From positions 1,077,501 to 1,141,500 of the forward strand of contig JAINUG010000148.1 of assembly GCA_029706075.1 (NCBI GenBank): a stretch of 64,000 nucleotides of DNA, read 5' to 3'. This DNA comes from Aldrovandia affinis (lineage: Eukaryota > Chordata > Actinopteri > Notacanthiformes > Halosauridae). Positions 33,935-46,000 of the stretch are shown in pieces. Below the pieces are notes generated by a model. That model was not told the origin of the DNA. It searched no databases and saw only the letters and a program-made list of their open reading frames with translations. The translations under genes and the position numbers were made by a program. Each line of letters begins with the position of its first letter. Within the stretch, counting starts at the first letter, position 1.

Positions 33935-34030
33935 CTACCAAAGTTTTAGCCAGCAGTATGTTCTAGGTCAATGGCTGAGTTGACTTGAATCCCCGCCTCC
34001 GATTGGAGCCCCCACCCACATGAGATTATG
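33935..34030 (-). repeat. Unnamed dispersed repeat, copy B
   Basis: The reverse complement reads GGGGCTCCAATCGGAGG, ATTCAAGTCAACTCAGCC and ATTGACCTAGAACA, matching copy A at 10495-10595 in order. A perfect palindrome CATTGGTCAATGACCAATG follows at 34038-34056. Confidence 0.55.
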
Positions 34031-34056
34031 ATGTGGTCATTGGTCAATGACCAATG

Positions 34057-36675
34057 GTCATTTACTTCAGCCCACCTCAGAAATTTGGGTGGGGACTTAT
34101 TTTAAATCAGAATGTCAACCTGGTCAGGCTCATATAGTTTATGAGTGAGGCGACTCCCTGGATGACACTATGGTCATTAATGCAACACCAGTCGGCCCTG
34201 GAATGGCTAAGATTTGGTTCTGGGCCATGGAGCCCATCAGTGTGCAGACAGCTGGCCTTGATGCACTATCCAGGTAAGCTGACGCAATAAATGCATGCTA
34301 AAGCACATGTTACGTGCTAAAGCAGTAGCTGCAGAATCACATTCCCACAGAACAGTCATGGCTGTCATCAAGAGGTGAATTTGGAAGAAACTGAAATTGA
34401 AGTAATGACGAGCTACAGTTGGCTATGCATTCAGTTCTGACCGCATTCAAATGTTGTTTTTGTTGAAGCTGTCGAGGCTTTGTGATTTCATCTTTTTTCA
34501 CTTACACTATTCAGACTACAATTTTTTGCCCTCTTTCTCAGAAGCGTCGTGCACTGACACAATCGCTGCCAGTCATGAAATACATGAAAGTCAATTATCG
34601 CGCCTCACCCACATCAGAAACACCGCTGAACCAGACAATTAAAAAATAAGTCAGATATTCTGATGGGAATTTAGTCCATACCCACACTCACTCCTCTCCA
34701 TTCATCCCAGGGCAGAAAATATAACCACAATGTCCCGCCATAGAAAAAGTGAAAACACATAAAACATTAAAACCACAAAAACAGTTGCATGTGTAACAGT
34801 TTATTTATTATTATTATTTTTCTCCAAAGCTTTGAAACTCTTCCACGTAATCAGGTCCATCTGATGTTAGTAATTTATGCCCTCATAATGTAACTTTTTA
34901 TATTGTACAGCCTTCCCCCAACTTAAACAGTAAGGCAATCAACACCTTCTATATATTGCCTTATATTCTGTGGGAAAGAGGGATCTTTCTGGGGGTAGAG
35001 CCAAGAACTAACTTAAAGCTCAGACTGCCAGATCGCAGATTGAGACGGCATGCAGATAGACATGAACACACGAAGCAAAGGCAAATCCACAAAATGCAAA
35101 AAGACAGTCATATCTGCACTGCTGGAGAACAATGGCCGACTCTTCTTTGTCTGCCTGTTTGTTGGCTGGTGTCGCACCAGATCAGTGGCCATTCATTGGG
35201 GTCTAATGGCCTAGACAGCCCTACTTCTGAGAATCTAATGCAAATAATGTAAGTAATACCAACGGGGGTTCCTGGGTTACATTCCCTGTTGTTCAGACCC
35301 AAGGACGTGGAAGGGGAGGAAGGGTCACAGATGAATAAAACTGAAAAGAAGCTTTGCTTTAACCACAAGGCAAGGATAGACAGAGGGGGAGAGAAAAGAG
35401 AGGCAAATCAAATGCTAAAGGCCTTCGTATAGACGGAGAAGATGTTAACGTCGCGGCCGCTTCTGGCATCAGCGCCACAGCAATCATTTGGAAATGTTCA
35501 ACCCGTTCTGGGAAAACCAAACGGAGCTGTCTGACACTGACCGTTTTCTCAGACAGCCAAGTTTGAGGGAAATGTATATTATTATAATTTTTTTATAGTG
35601 GTTTAATTATAATACACAGACTTTTACAGGACTATAAAGGCATTCTGCCACCTTTAAAAAACCAAGGGCATCAACATGTTTTTTTCTTCAATCAAGCATT
35701 TGAAATGTACTTTTGTGCTTTTACAATTTTTCCCCCACATTGTAACCTAGCACAAGCTTAATTTATTTTCTTTCATGATGATCCAGAAGAATCCATTAAT
35801 TATGTATAATATTTCCTGTTCTGGCTAACGTCTCATTCTTCTTGCTCACCCTCCTTTGACAATGTTGGCCACTTGAATACATACTCACCACTAAATCAGC
35901 CCTAAAGTGACCACCATGCTTGTAGAATGGTGAACATGAGGCGAAAGTCAAGTCAAGGTGCTGATTCAGTGCCTGAATATATATCAGATAAGGCTGATCA
36001 AAAACAGCTGTGTGGGAACCGCAGAATAATCCATTCCCACACTAATTCAAATGATTATTACAATAAGGCAATGCAATAAATGAAATTTAAGAATGATAAA
36101 AATGTGAAAATTAACAAAAGTTTGATGAAATGTGACAATAAATGCAAGTGTACACAATATCACAAACAGATGCACAGGCTTTGTCTCAGTAAAATACACA
36201 ATAAAATGTATAATACAATTACAAAATATTATCCTGGGGTAATAGGCCTATATAGGCCAGGACTGGGCAATTTCTTCTGGGAGCAAACAGACGATGAGAG
36301 CCAGGAACCAGTGCATGAATATAAGATTTATGAAAAGATGTGCTGTGCACATTACAGTGTATACATACGATTCCCTATGTACATTATATATAACGTAGTG
36401 AAGTGCACATACGTATGTATTCTCTGCTATTTATAGGTGCAACGTGGGAGAGTGGGGTGTACCGTGAAAGGGAAATCTGCTTTTTCTTCCACGCTTTATT
36501 TTTACAGTTCCGCTGGCTCCGTCGGCTTTCCCTTCCCTCAAGCGAAATCACATCCTGACAGAGCAGGTCTGCTTGAGGGCTCACACGGAAGAGCACATCA
36601 TTAAACTCTGTGCCCCGGCATCAGAAACATGTACCACTTAATCTGTGCTATCGGACAGCTGCCAAGAGGCCCTGT
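34057..36675. other. Intergenic sequence
   Basis: No gene or named repeat seen. A NotI-type GCGGCCGC lies at about 35453-35460 in a locally GC-rich spot. The 118-residue ORF at 36080-36436 is Lys/Asn-rich AT-rich translation without motif. Confidence 0.4.
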
Positions 36676-36704
36676 AACAGAGAGAGAGAGAGAGAGAGAG
36701 AGAG
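36676..36704. repeat. (GA)n microsatellite
   Basis: About 14 AG units. Confidence 0.9.
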
Positions 36705-36899
36705 CAGTGAAACTGAATTCACTTACAGGCTGCAATGACGGCAATGTAATGGAAAAGTGTTAGTGGCATTTTTCAAAATGCAACTAATGAGATGCTGGAA
36801 TAAAAGCACCCGCATGCAAGACAAATAACCCTATTTCGCAGTTTCCTTTTTTTTCTACACAAAGAGGAGATTAAATATTTTATGTGACCTCTTGGTGTA

Positions 36900-37325
36900 C
36901 AGGTAACTATCAAATTAAAGGAAACACCAACCTAAAGTGTCTTACTAGGGCATTGGGCCATCATGGGCCACCAGAAGAGTTTCAATGCACCTTGGCATAC
37001 ATTCTACAAGTGTCTGGAACTCTATTGGAGAGATATAACACCACATTTCCACAATAAATTCCATCATTTGGTATTGTATTGATGGTGGTGGGAAATGCTG
37101 TCTCAGGTGCAGCTCCAGAATCTCCCATAAGTGTTGAATTGGGTTGAGATCTGGTGACTGAGATGGCCATCGTTTTCATGCTCATCAAACCATTCAGTGA
37201 CCACTCGTGCCCTGTGGATGGGGCATTGTCATCCTGAGACCACTCCCATCAAAATAGAAATGCTTCACCATAGGGTGAAGGTGATCACTCGACTGTGAGT
37301 CAGTTCTTGGTCTTGCAGCCTGACA
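36900..37325 (-). mobile_element. Tc1-like transposon 3' half (copy 2)
   Basis: Starts CAGGTAACTATCAAATTAAA next to TA (36898-36899), the same terminus as copy 1 at 3007. The minus strand encodes, across frameshifts, the second catalytic region (DDNAP, HRARVVTEWFDEHEND), the motif RWPSQSPDLNPIQHLWEIL, and the C-terminus (FQTLVECMPRCIETLL). The 5' half is missing. Confidence 0.85.
36940..37300 (-). pseudogene. Tc1-type transposase relic with catalytic Glu replaced by Gln
   Basis: On the minus strand the frame around 37115-37175 reads WPSQSPDLNPIQHLWEIL. In active Tc1/mariner transposases the NPI motif is followed by the catalytic Glu (NPIE); here the codon is CAA (Gln), one substitution from GAA. 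Upstream, DDNAP preserves the second catalytic Asp. Frameshifts separate these motifs, and a deletion shortens the region between them (VVTEWFDEHEND is followed almost at once by GHLSH or RWPSQ depending on frame). The gene is dead. Confidence 0.8.
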
Positions 37326-38214
37326 AATACAGGGAATTAGGGAAAGCTGTCACTTTCTGCAATCTGTCTAAGCAAAAGTAATAAAGGCTCACGAGGCATC
37401 TAGGTTGGCTCTCTGAAATATTCTCAACTAATATTGACATACAGTATATTATAGATATTGACATGCATAGCTAATGCATATTAAACTGGAGTCTTTGTTT
37501 TTTACATTTCAGTGTGCAACAATCACTCATATTACCAGCATACAATAGGTGACTTTTCTTTTAAGAATGATATATTACTGTTTAATTATAGAAATGTGGG
37601 CTTGATGGGCAGCTCAATTTGTACCATTAATTTAGTCATTTACTAATGAATCCATTTTTATTACTGTAGTGATAAATGGCTTGTTTCCTGGTTGGTTTTA
37701 TTTCTTTATTTTCAGAAGGTTGACACTTTGAATGCTTGCCAGTTTCACAGAGAGGTAAATGACCACTCCATTCCAAAGACAAATCTAGTGCCAATACAAG
37801 CATACAACAATACACAAGTCTTGCCCCTTTTGCAGGCATGTGCACAATGGATACTGAAGGAATCTGCCATTATGTGTAAAAACACACAGCAAAATCCTTC
37901 AAGGTTTCATATATATTGCACAAGGCATATAATCCCTGAATTCCAATGCTGATCAAAATACAGTATATACTACCCTGTGCTCCGTGTCATTGTAGATTCA
38001 GATGAGTGCTTTGACGTTCGTTGGATTAGGGTGTGTCATTTATTTACACATTTATCTAAGTATGTAAACATTATTGGGAAATCACAAAATGCAGTTGTCA
38101 GATTTATATTCCCCTTTTTACTGGTTCTGGAATTGCTACAAATGTTTAATGTTTACTGTTTTTCTGTTTTGTATATTTATGTATATTTCTGCTATTGGTT
38201 AATACTTAGTTGTT

Positions 38215-38301
38215 GCTTGCCATGTCCCAAGAATTTCATTGTTCAGAATGACCTTGTGTTATACTGTGCACTTGATAAATAAAACACTTTGACTTTGACT
38301 A
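38215..38301 (+). repeat. Retroposon 3'-end-like fragment with CTTTGA tail
   Basis: AAGAATTTCATTGTTCAG, then GTGTTATACTGTGCACTTGA, AAATAAAACA and a tail CTTTGACTTTGACT. This block order is typical of fish non-LTR retroposon 3' ends ending in short tandem repeats. No reverse transcriptase sequence is present upstream. Confidence 0.45.
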
Positions 38302-38371
38302 TATCTGGAAAAACCACAAGCCAAATTTTTACATTCCCTTTACGTGCAAAATATAGTTAAAGGTCATGTTA

Positions 38372-38372
<1 letters not shown>

Positions 38373-38403
<31 letters not shown>
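38373..38403. repeat. (GT)n microsatellite
   Basis: About 15 GT units. Confidence 0.95.
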
Positions 38404-38404
<1 letters not shown>

Positions 38405-39819
38405 TGTGTAACTGCATCTCTATGTTGTTACACAACCCACAGGATGAGAGAGAACCCCTGGCTCAGTGTCTGAACTGAAGTATTGCAAGTGAGTGAGGTG
38501 CATGTCTGCCTCCCACTGCAGCACACTGCAGGTTACAATGCGAATGGGAAGCGAGTGCGTTCCGTGCCGTGAGGAGACGGAGCAGCGAAACAAAGGGGGC
38601 CGTTCCCTCCCAGGAGTCGGCGATGAGCAAAGGCAAGACACAGTACGCTGGGATACGATACCAGGTTAAGACGCATTGCACACACACCCTAGTCAAAATA
38701 TGAAATGCAACACTCAGCAGCAGCGGAGAAAAAGAGGTCTGGCCATTTTGGGAAGGGCACTGCAGGGCAGTCCCCCCCTGGCAGCCATGCCTGAGTCACA
38801 GGACTAGACCATAACAAAATGGTTGTAAATATTCAAGGTGGATTAAATAACATGTTATATTTCATTAAGACAACAGCAACAGGAACAGTGAAAATGCTCT
38901 TGACATGGCATTAAAATGCAGTCAAATTCAAATGTAGCAAATCATTAAGTAGTAGGGGTTAAAAACACACCAATTCTCCTCAGACTGATACATTTTTGGG
39001 ACAGAACTCATTGTAATAATTGGGTAGTTTAGGTAAAATCCAAATTGTCATTTTACTGATGTTGGGCTGATGTAAGGACATGAAAACATTCACTTCATCC
39101 AATCTGTTGTTCATTCAACACTGTGGCCTTTCTCCATAAATTTCCAGATGAGGTCATGTCCCAGGTGAGTGCACTTTATGTGGTTTCACAACTACATAAA
39201 TGCTTATCAGGCATTGCTTGCAAGACATAGTCAAATAAATCATAGTTCAAAGGCATACCATTTCAGAACGATCTTGCCCTGCCAAGCTGGAGTTAAAAGA
39301 CATCCAAGTCCAGATTTGCTGAAGTACAGAATCAATCTAATGCCAAAAAATTATCTTCCACTAGTCAAAACTAATTTGGTTGTCAATACACCTTAAGAAT
39401 AAACTAGAAATGAGCTGAATGTCGTTTCATACATTTAGTGGCCTGGTTCCAAGCTCCCTGTTGAATGCGGTTTTGTGCTCCATTGAGAATCTCCATCATG
39501 CGCTCAAGTAAGCCGTGATGAACACGCCTGGCATGAGGTTTCACACACGCGCCGTACGCTTGGAGACCTGTACGGGCCATTACCACATGCTGTAGCTGAC
39601 GCATGGCACCACTGACACATTATTTCAATCTTCATATCTCTATCTTCTGGCTTCAGGGGAGTTTTCTTTGTTCACAGTGTTTGAACATCACTCAAACGTG
39701 GTAATATGCTTTTTTAAGATTTTTTTTTACCCCATTACTTTTTCTCCTTGGATCGTATGAAAGCCATGATTGTACTCGTAGGCCCATTCCATCGATGCAA
39801 CTGTGCAGTTCAGGGCAGC

Positions 39820-39950
39820 GCAGGTGCTCTTCACGTGCACAGGGCGCTGGCAGACTGCAGGCACCCAATTGACCAGAGGAGCTGCTCTTGCACGATGGGA
39901 AATCTTGCCGACTGAAATCCTTCCTCCCTGAGGTCCACTGTGCCTTTCCC
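39820..39950 (+). repeat. Dispersed repeat family R1, fourth copy
   Basis: Contains GACTGCAGGCACCCAATTGA, CCAGAGGAGCTGCTCTTGCA, CGATGGGAAATC and CTGAAATCCTTCCTCCCTG, aligned in order with the copies at 14290, 23965 and 33745. Confidence 0.55.
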
Positions 39951-40584
39951 TGAGGGGCACTGGCATGGTTAGGACCGTAATGCGCTTGTTGGACACAAGT
40001 TTTGTTGGTTCATTTAAGTTTGGTTGGTAATAGGACATTTCCCTTTTCTAAATAGGCACTTTTTTAAATCCTCCTCTGTAATTCAAAACCTTTAACTTTG
40101 AGCGTGTTTTCTCTAGAAATAAATATTCTGGTCAAGACACCATCCCCATCATATCACAGCGTGCACGAACATCCACACTGCCACACATGACTGGGAAATT
40201 ATTCATGAACGCTTGTTTATTTGGTCTTTCAGATATGTTTACATGGACTGTGCCTCTCTGTACCGCCAGGTCATTCGTTGCGCTTTCCTCTGAAATCTAA
40301 GCAAGACAGAGTCAGATTGAACCTGCTCCACTTCCTATTTTTTGTCCTGAAAAAGTGAAAGAGCTGACCTCTCCGAATGAAAACGAGAGACTGTGATGAT
40401 GCAGTTGAAACTCAATGGCGTGACCTCCCAGCGCTGATGATCCTGAGAGATACGGCTGTCTCTCACCTTGGGGGAGTTATGATCTGCTCCACTGCTCCTG
40501 CAATCTGGCCCTCAGGCATTTGGAGTCAGGCTCCTTGTTTTGTTGTGTCAGCTCTTTACAGAGAACAAGCAGGTCTGCAACATA
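39951..40584. other. Intergenic sequence
   Basis: No gene or repeat recognised. Confidence 0.4.
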
Positions 40585-40765
40585 GAATGGCAGGTGCGAT
40601 TGCCTGGCACACCAGTTGAGGAGCAGAGGTAGAAAATTGGGGGCTACAGGTTCAAATCCTGGTTGGGCCATGGCTGTTGAGAACATGAGCGGGTTACTTA
40701 TCCTTCAACATAAGTCTTCACCTGCAGAAATGGATGACTTGGATAAGGGTTGTGAAAAGAAAATA
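40585..40765 (+). repeat. tRNA-derived SINE, diverged copy
   Basis: GGGGGCTACAGGTTCAAATC carries a B box (GGTTCAAATCC). It is followed by GGTTGGGCC, GAGCGGGTTACTTATCCTTC and AAATGGATGACTTGGATAAG, paralleling the body of the SINE at 10183-10406 in opposite orientation. The A-box part is poorly preserved. Confidence 0.6.
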
Positions 40766-42129
40766 TTTAATGTGGCCTTATTCTCTCACCCCAACAAGAA
40801 TGCGTTTTAAAAAAGATATTCCTTTCGGGCAAAGTGCTTTTTCTGAATTACTTTTAACTTATTGCATTAGATACATACTTTAAATGATGTTCTTCCTCTA
40901 AATCAAAGGGCATTGAAATATACTTGCAAATGTGACTGAGACAGGCAAAATAAGGGTATATGCTCCGGAATGCTATTCTTGTCTGGACTAATATTGTTTT
41001 GAAAGCCCAGATTTTTTGCTGAAGGAACAATATGTTTTTGAAGAAGACAAAAAAGATACAATTACCACTCTATCAAATGTAATCCAGTTTTGTGCTGATT
41101 TTGCACTTTTCTGTTGGAGTGTGACAGTTCACCTGTATGCATTTTCAAGGGCAGGGTTGCAAAGACTTCAAATACTGGGATGGCAAGTATTCCATCTGCC
41201 AAGTTACAGGTGCATACCCCATACCTACAGCAGGTGACCATATTTCATGAGAGTTGGTCTTTCTCTGGCAGACTTGGTCTATTGTTGATCATTTGCAGTT
41301 TATTTAGTGTTGTTCTTCATACTCCCCCACCTGCACTCACCCCATCCATCTCAGGCTCAGTCAATAAGTACTGTCAAAGATGTACTAAAAAGGACAAAAA
41401 ATCAACTCAGTTTAGAACAGAACAGCAGGACACAGGGAATGGAGTTTTCGGTCTGCGGACCGGACTTTATTTTATTTTCTTCTCACATACTTAAAGGGAC
41501 AGCGAGAGAGAACATGCACGATATAAATAAACAAATATAATCTTTGGCCGTCCCCCTCACGGGTTCCAGCTAAAAACAATAAATCAAAATAACAAACTAA
41601 AATAACAAGTACCCTTCAGTCAAAACACAATAACAAACACAACACTACACACTAGACAATTGCTTTTTAGCTTCAGTGTTCCAGGCCCCTACTAAGAAAA
41701 AAAGATCCGCTTTCAAGCACACAGGTATGAGTTAATTCTGCACAGCTGTGAGCTCTAGCTGCCCTGCCAGTAGGCGTGGCCATTAATCACCCTGATTACC
41801 CCCCCAGACCAACAGCCTTCCACACACCTGTTTTTATAAAGACCTCAGATCTGTTGTTTCCCTTTAAGATGTTGTGATATCAGCACTTGCAGGCATGAGA
41901 AGGTGCTCTGTACACAGATATGGCGTGCAAATGAAGAGGTGTGTTTGGAATAACAGGTGGAGAATGAAGAGAGGTCTAATGAGGCTGACTTTGGGGAAGG
42001 AGCCAATCTCTTTGTCTCTGCTCATTCCCTTCAGCGCAGTTCAAATCAAAGTGCCACTGTGATTTGTGATTTTGCGCTACTGTGTGTTTACACCACTTTG
42101 CCTGGTTTGCACCTGTCATGTGCTATAAT
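40766..42129. other. Intergenic sequence
   Basis: No gene seen. A perfect hairpin GGTCTGCGGACC sits at about 41450-41461 in a segment (41395-41830) that may be a diverged long repeat. ORFs at 41016-41494 lack motifs. Confidence 0.35.
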
Positions 42130-42131
42130 TA

Positions 42132-42415
42132 CAGTGGAACCTCGGCCCGTGAACGTGAAAAAAGTGCAAAGAAAGTGAAAAGTGCTACTGATAGTGGTGT
42201 TAAGAAGCCTAAGCGTATTACAGTAGAAATGAAGAAGGAAATAACAGCTAAAGAGTGGTGTTCGGTGTTATTATGTTTTATTTTAGTATTAATGTCTTTT
42301 TCTATAATTAAGGTTATCTTTAATTCCTTTCTATATTTTTGCCACACATAAACCCATAAAAAAGTTTTTAAAAAGTGTTTCTGGGGCTGGAGAACGGATT
42401 AATTGTGTGGAAGGA
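42132..42415 (+). mobile_element. Tigger-like (pogo group) element, internally deleted and 3'-truncated
   Basis: Begins CAGTGGAACCTCGG next to TA (42130-42131), the classical Tigger/pogo terminus. A CENP-B-type DNA-binding fragment follows at 42202-42258 (KKPKRITVEMKKEITAKEW). After AT-rich sequence, GGCTGGAGAACGGATTAATT resembles the subterminal part of the 3' end of such elements. The 3' terminal repeat itself is not found, so the right end is lost. Confidence 0.7.
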
Positions 42416-42734
42416 GTCAATTTCTGTTGTCTGGTAAACAGGTGATAAAACTGTAATAACAGTGATTGCCTTTGAAGAACTCTGAATACTAGACAATGCA
42501 ATTTATAAATGGTATGTATGAAGGGGAATGCTGGTCAGGCATTTAATACAACATGTTGGTTTGTTCTATGATGGATTGTGTGAAATGTGTCACATACTTA
42601 TGACATGGAGCATTTAATGGTTTAGAAATTGAGTGAAAAGATAGACAGGTAAAAGGTAACTGAAATGAGTCAGTAATGGAGACCTACTCTACAGGCTGCA
42701 AGCACATATCATCCTGATTGATTCTGTTCAAAAA

Positions 42735-43078
42735 GAGCAGATTTGGTAGCCAATTACACCCGCTATTTTCAAGTCAATCCCCCCCCTCACAATGTGAGTT
42801 TTCTGCCATAGCCCTGTGACCGGTAGTGACGAAGGCAAAGTATCGTCTCCTCTGAGACCGCACTCACCAGGCCATCGACTAAAACCCGGTAATACAGAGC
42901 CACTCCGGTGTGCAGTGAACGTCCTGTCGGATTCCCTCCCCCCTTCCTGGGGGCGGACAGCCAATCAACGCCCCCGGTGGCACTCCCGGCCAGAGCCGAC
43001 TCTGGCGCGGCCGGTGGGATCGAACCCTGGTCGCCGTGACCAGCGTCAAACATTGTAACCACTGGACCAAGTGATATG
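42735..43078 (-). repeat. GC-rich SINE (family S2), near full length
   Basis: On the minus strand: head ACTTGGTCCAGTGGTTACAA (A-box-like), GACCAGGGTTCGATCCC (B box), then CGCGCCAGAGTCGGCTCTGG, GGGAGTGCCACCGGGGGCG, TTGGCTGTCCGCCC, GGAGTGGCTCTG, GAGACGATACTTTG, CACAGGGCTATGGCAG and TTGAAAATAGC/GGCTACCAAAT. All blocks also occur, in the same order and opposite orientation, at 24186-24520. This copy retains the tRNA-like head the other lacks. Confidence 0.8.
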
Positions 43079-46000
43079 ATTTTTTTTTTTTTAAAGCTTT
43101 TTTAATTTAAGTTCAGCAATATCCATTCACTTCACAAAGAATCTCCATTCACAATGAAAAGCTCTGGCTGACAATAAGGCCACATTTTCAAGAACAAATT
43201 GGCCTTACTACAAATAGTGTGTCCCAAACCAAATGGTGTAAAATGTTAACACGTGACCGCATTCTTCTTTAACTGATACCCATTAGAAAACGGACTTGCA
43301 TCACTTTCGTTTATATTCAGCCCTCCCTACTGTCTCAATAGAACATTAAGCTATATGTCTCACAGAAGAACAATGCTACTTTGAATGTGTGAGAGTGGCT
43401 GCTTGGAATGTGTGAAGCAGCAGCATTTAACCTCTTAGGTCACGATGCAGGCAGACTGGTACAGTCCTGCCACAGGACCCGTGAACTCTACGGCCTGCAT
43501 TCATGCAGCACTTACCCCTAACACTTGTATTTATAAATCACGGTTAAGGACAAATGTTGATTGACTCCAAGACTGTGCCCTCTCTTTCCTCGGTTTTTGG
43601 AACCTCCCCATCCCCAGCACCATGTTCTTATTCAAAGTAAAGTTCTTCACAGAGTTCATATCTCTAAAAGAAAAGGAGAGAAAACGCACCCGGAGGTAGA
43701 CCCTGCATGTGACAGACATGCTTTGATCTTTCCCTTCAGTTCATCCTTTGAAACTCTTTCACAAACAATGGAACGCCCTATTGAGCCTGCTGCACTCCTA
43801 GCGCTTTTTGTAACCACCCCAACGCTTAGTGCAGCTGGATTGACAAAAACTGCAGCTGGATTCTCTGGCCTTTGCCATGTTGTTGGCTTGTAACTTGGTG
43901 CTACTGAATTGACAGTGAGCTGCCCCACCCCCGCATGCCTATTAGATAAGAGACATTATGCAATATCTTAAGATAGATCAATTTTATTCATCCCCAGGGG
44001 GGGAAATCACAGCCAGTCACCAACAGCACATATCCATAAACAGCACCGGCACACAGGCATAACATCAAGCACATGACAAACCTGCACAGATGCTGATAGT
44101 TGGAGAAAATTCTGTCCACTCCCTCAGAAGCAAATTTATTAGAGTGTGGCAGCCTTGCATCGCATTTGTGGGTGGTCTGGCACTCAGATCCATGTAGGAC
44201 TTTGCACCTTTCTTTCTCGTCTCCTGTTTCTTTTCATAACTTGTCGCCTGATAACTTGTGGATTTGATAACTCAAGTATATCTGGCTTCCAATTCAATGT
44301 GATGCTGCAGATGCTCCAGCATTGAAGATTGGGCATGACGTACAGTAGTCTAAGCACTGGGGTGGGTTCATTGGATTGGTGTGGGGGGCTGTTGTACAAT
44401 TGGTGATAAAAATGATTTCACCATCAGCTTTAGGTACTGGGACACGTGCCAGTTATGCAGGATGATTTATGACACAGAAGGCACTCCCTGCGATCACGCA
44501 CATACAGCAGGAAAGAAAGTGGTGACACTGATGAATTTCTCTATACGTTGAAATGTGTCATCGCAGGGTGGGGTGACAGGTGACATGCTGCGCTCACTGC
44601 GTTTGGGTGACAACAGATGTATTCCTGGTAATTATGAATCACTCTCTTAAATTATTCTCTTGATACATTCTTTTCATCTCTCAGGTGTACTGACTTGATC
44701 ATTGAAATGAAAATATGATATATATATACATATAAACATATACATAGTAGTATGATTTAGTTGGCATGCATATTAAAAGGAACTGGGTTCACAGAAGAGC
44801 AATCCTTTTCTTTCACAACGTTTTCATGCTCTGACTTGAGCATGTGACGCTAGCCGCCTCTAATTCATGAGTGATGAATGGGAACAGAATTCCCTGTAAT
44901 ACGTCACATTTATCTGGTCTCCATATTTGGCATGTGAGTAACCTGAAACATTAAGTAATATCTCTATTGAAATATTAATTCTGGATCTTATCTCATTTTA
45001 AATTCAAGTCGGCCTCCAATCCCCAGAAGGCACTGGGAAGCTGTTCACGCCCCTTCTGCTTGTTATAACAGGGTTGGTGTCCAGTTAAAACCAATATAAA
45101 TTCAAATTCCAAAAAGTAAAACACTACAGCCAAAGTGTGACTACAGCTAAATATTTGTAGTCTGCATTTAGATAAGTGATCAACAATATTAGTGACATGA
45201 GTAACAACAACACGATCTGCAAATGTACTTCCACAGAGCTACAATATACAATCACAATTACAATCTACAATGTACAATCACAGCTACAATCCACAGAAGG
45301 TGTGGAGCAATGCATTCTGGGATTTGAAGATGGATAGGATTTCACACCATTTTGTGTGCTGCGCTTTCGTCATGGATACAGTATTGCTATAATAAATGGG
45401 CAGTGAACACATACTGATGAAACTGTACTAGCAGGACTGAATGGCTCACACTGTGGGAAACATGTCATGTGATAGAAGTAGATCTCACTGAGGATTAGGA
45501 ACCAGCTCCTTTAGGTGTATATGTCCTCCTGAACCCTCCAAATGCTCTTGAAAAAACATATCAAACTACAGTTACAGCCATGACATTTAACGCTGGTTGG
45601 CCAAATTGGAGAATATCAACTACAACAACAAGGCTTTCAAATGATCGCAGCACGTGGACACAAAAAACAGAGTTCTCGCTTGTAGAATTATGACTGTAAG
45701 CATGCACCACTAGAACACATTCACATTATGTTACCTAAATGTTGTTTTTACACCCTTCTGACAGCGTCTTGTCATTTTTTTGACTTTTTAATAGAATTTT
45801 TGATAAACTATTGCATCAATTCCCTTTGTTCCAGCAGCTATCTCTTATTTCCACAGCCCATGGTGGCGTCATTCACTGAGAACACTGGGCGGGAAATTCT
45901 TGTGGCCTGCAGCCGTAACGGTCACAATGAAAGTTATTTTTAGTTTGCGCATAATGGTTGCCCTCGACGGGCATGCCAGGAAAAGCCAAGCCAAGTGCTG

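Larger units (their letters stand above)
37326..39754. other. Intergenic sequence with retroposon-tail fragment
   Basis: No gene. A retroposon-like tail (38215-38301) and a GT microsatellite are listed separately. The 66-residue minus-strand ORF at 39404-39604 looks compositionally protein-like (few low-complexity runs), but I recognise no family. Confidence 0.35.

Noticed and set aside
39404..39604. 66-residue minus-strand ORF with protein-like composition
   Set aside because: No family recognised, no start context or neighbouring exons; kept only as a note.
25391..42525. Shared word GTATGTATGAAGGGGAAT at 25392 and 42508
   Set aside because: No similarity extends beyond the word, so it is probably chance or too short to interpret.
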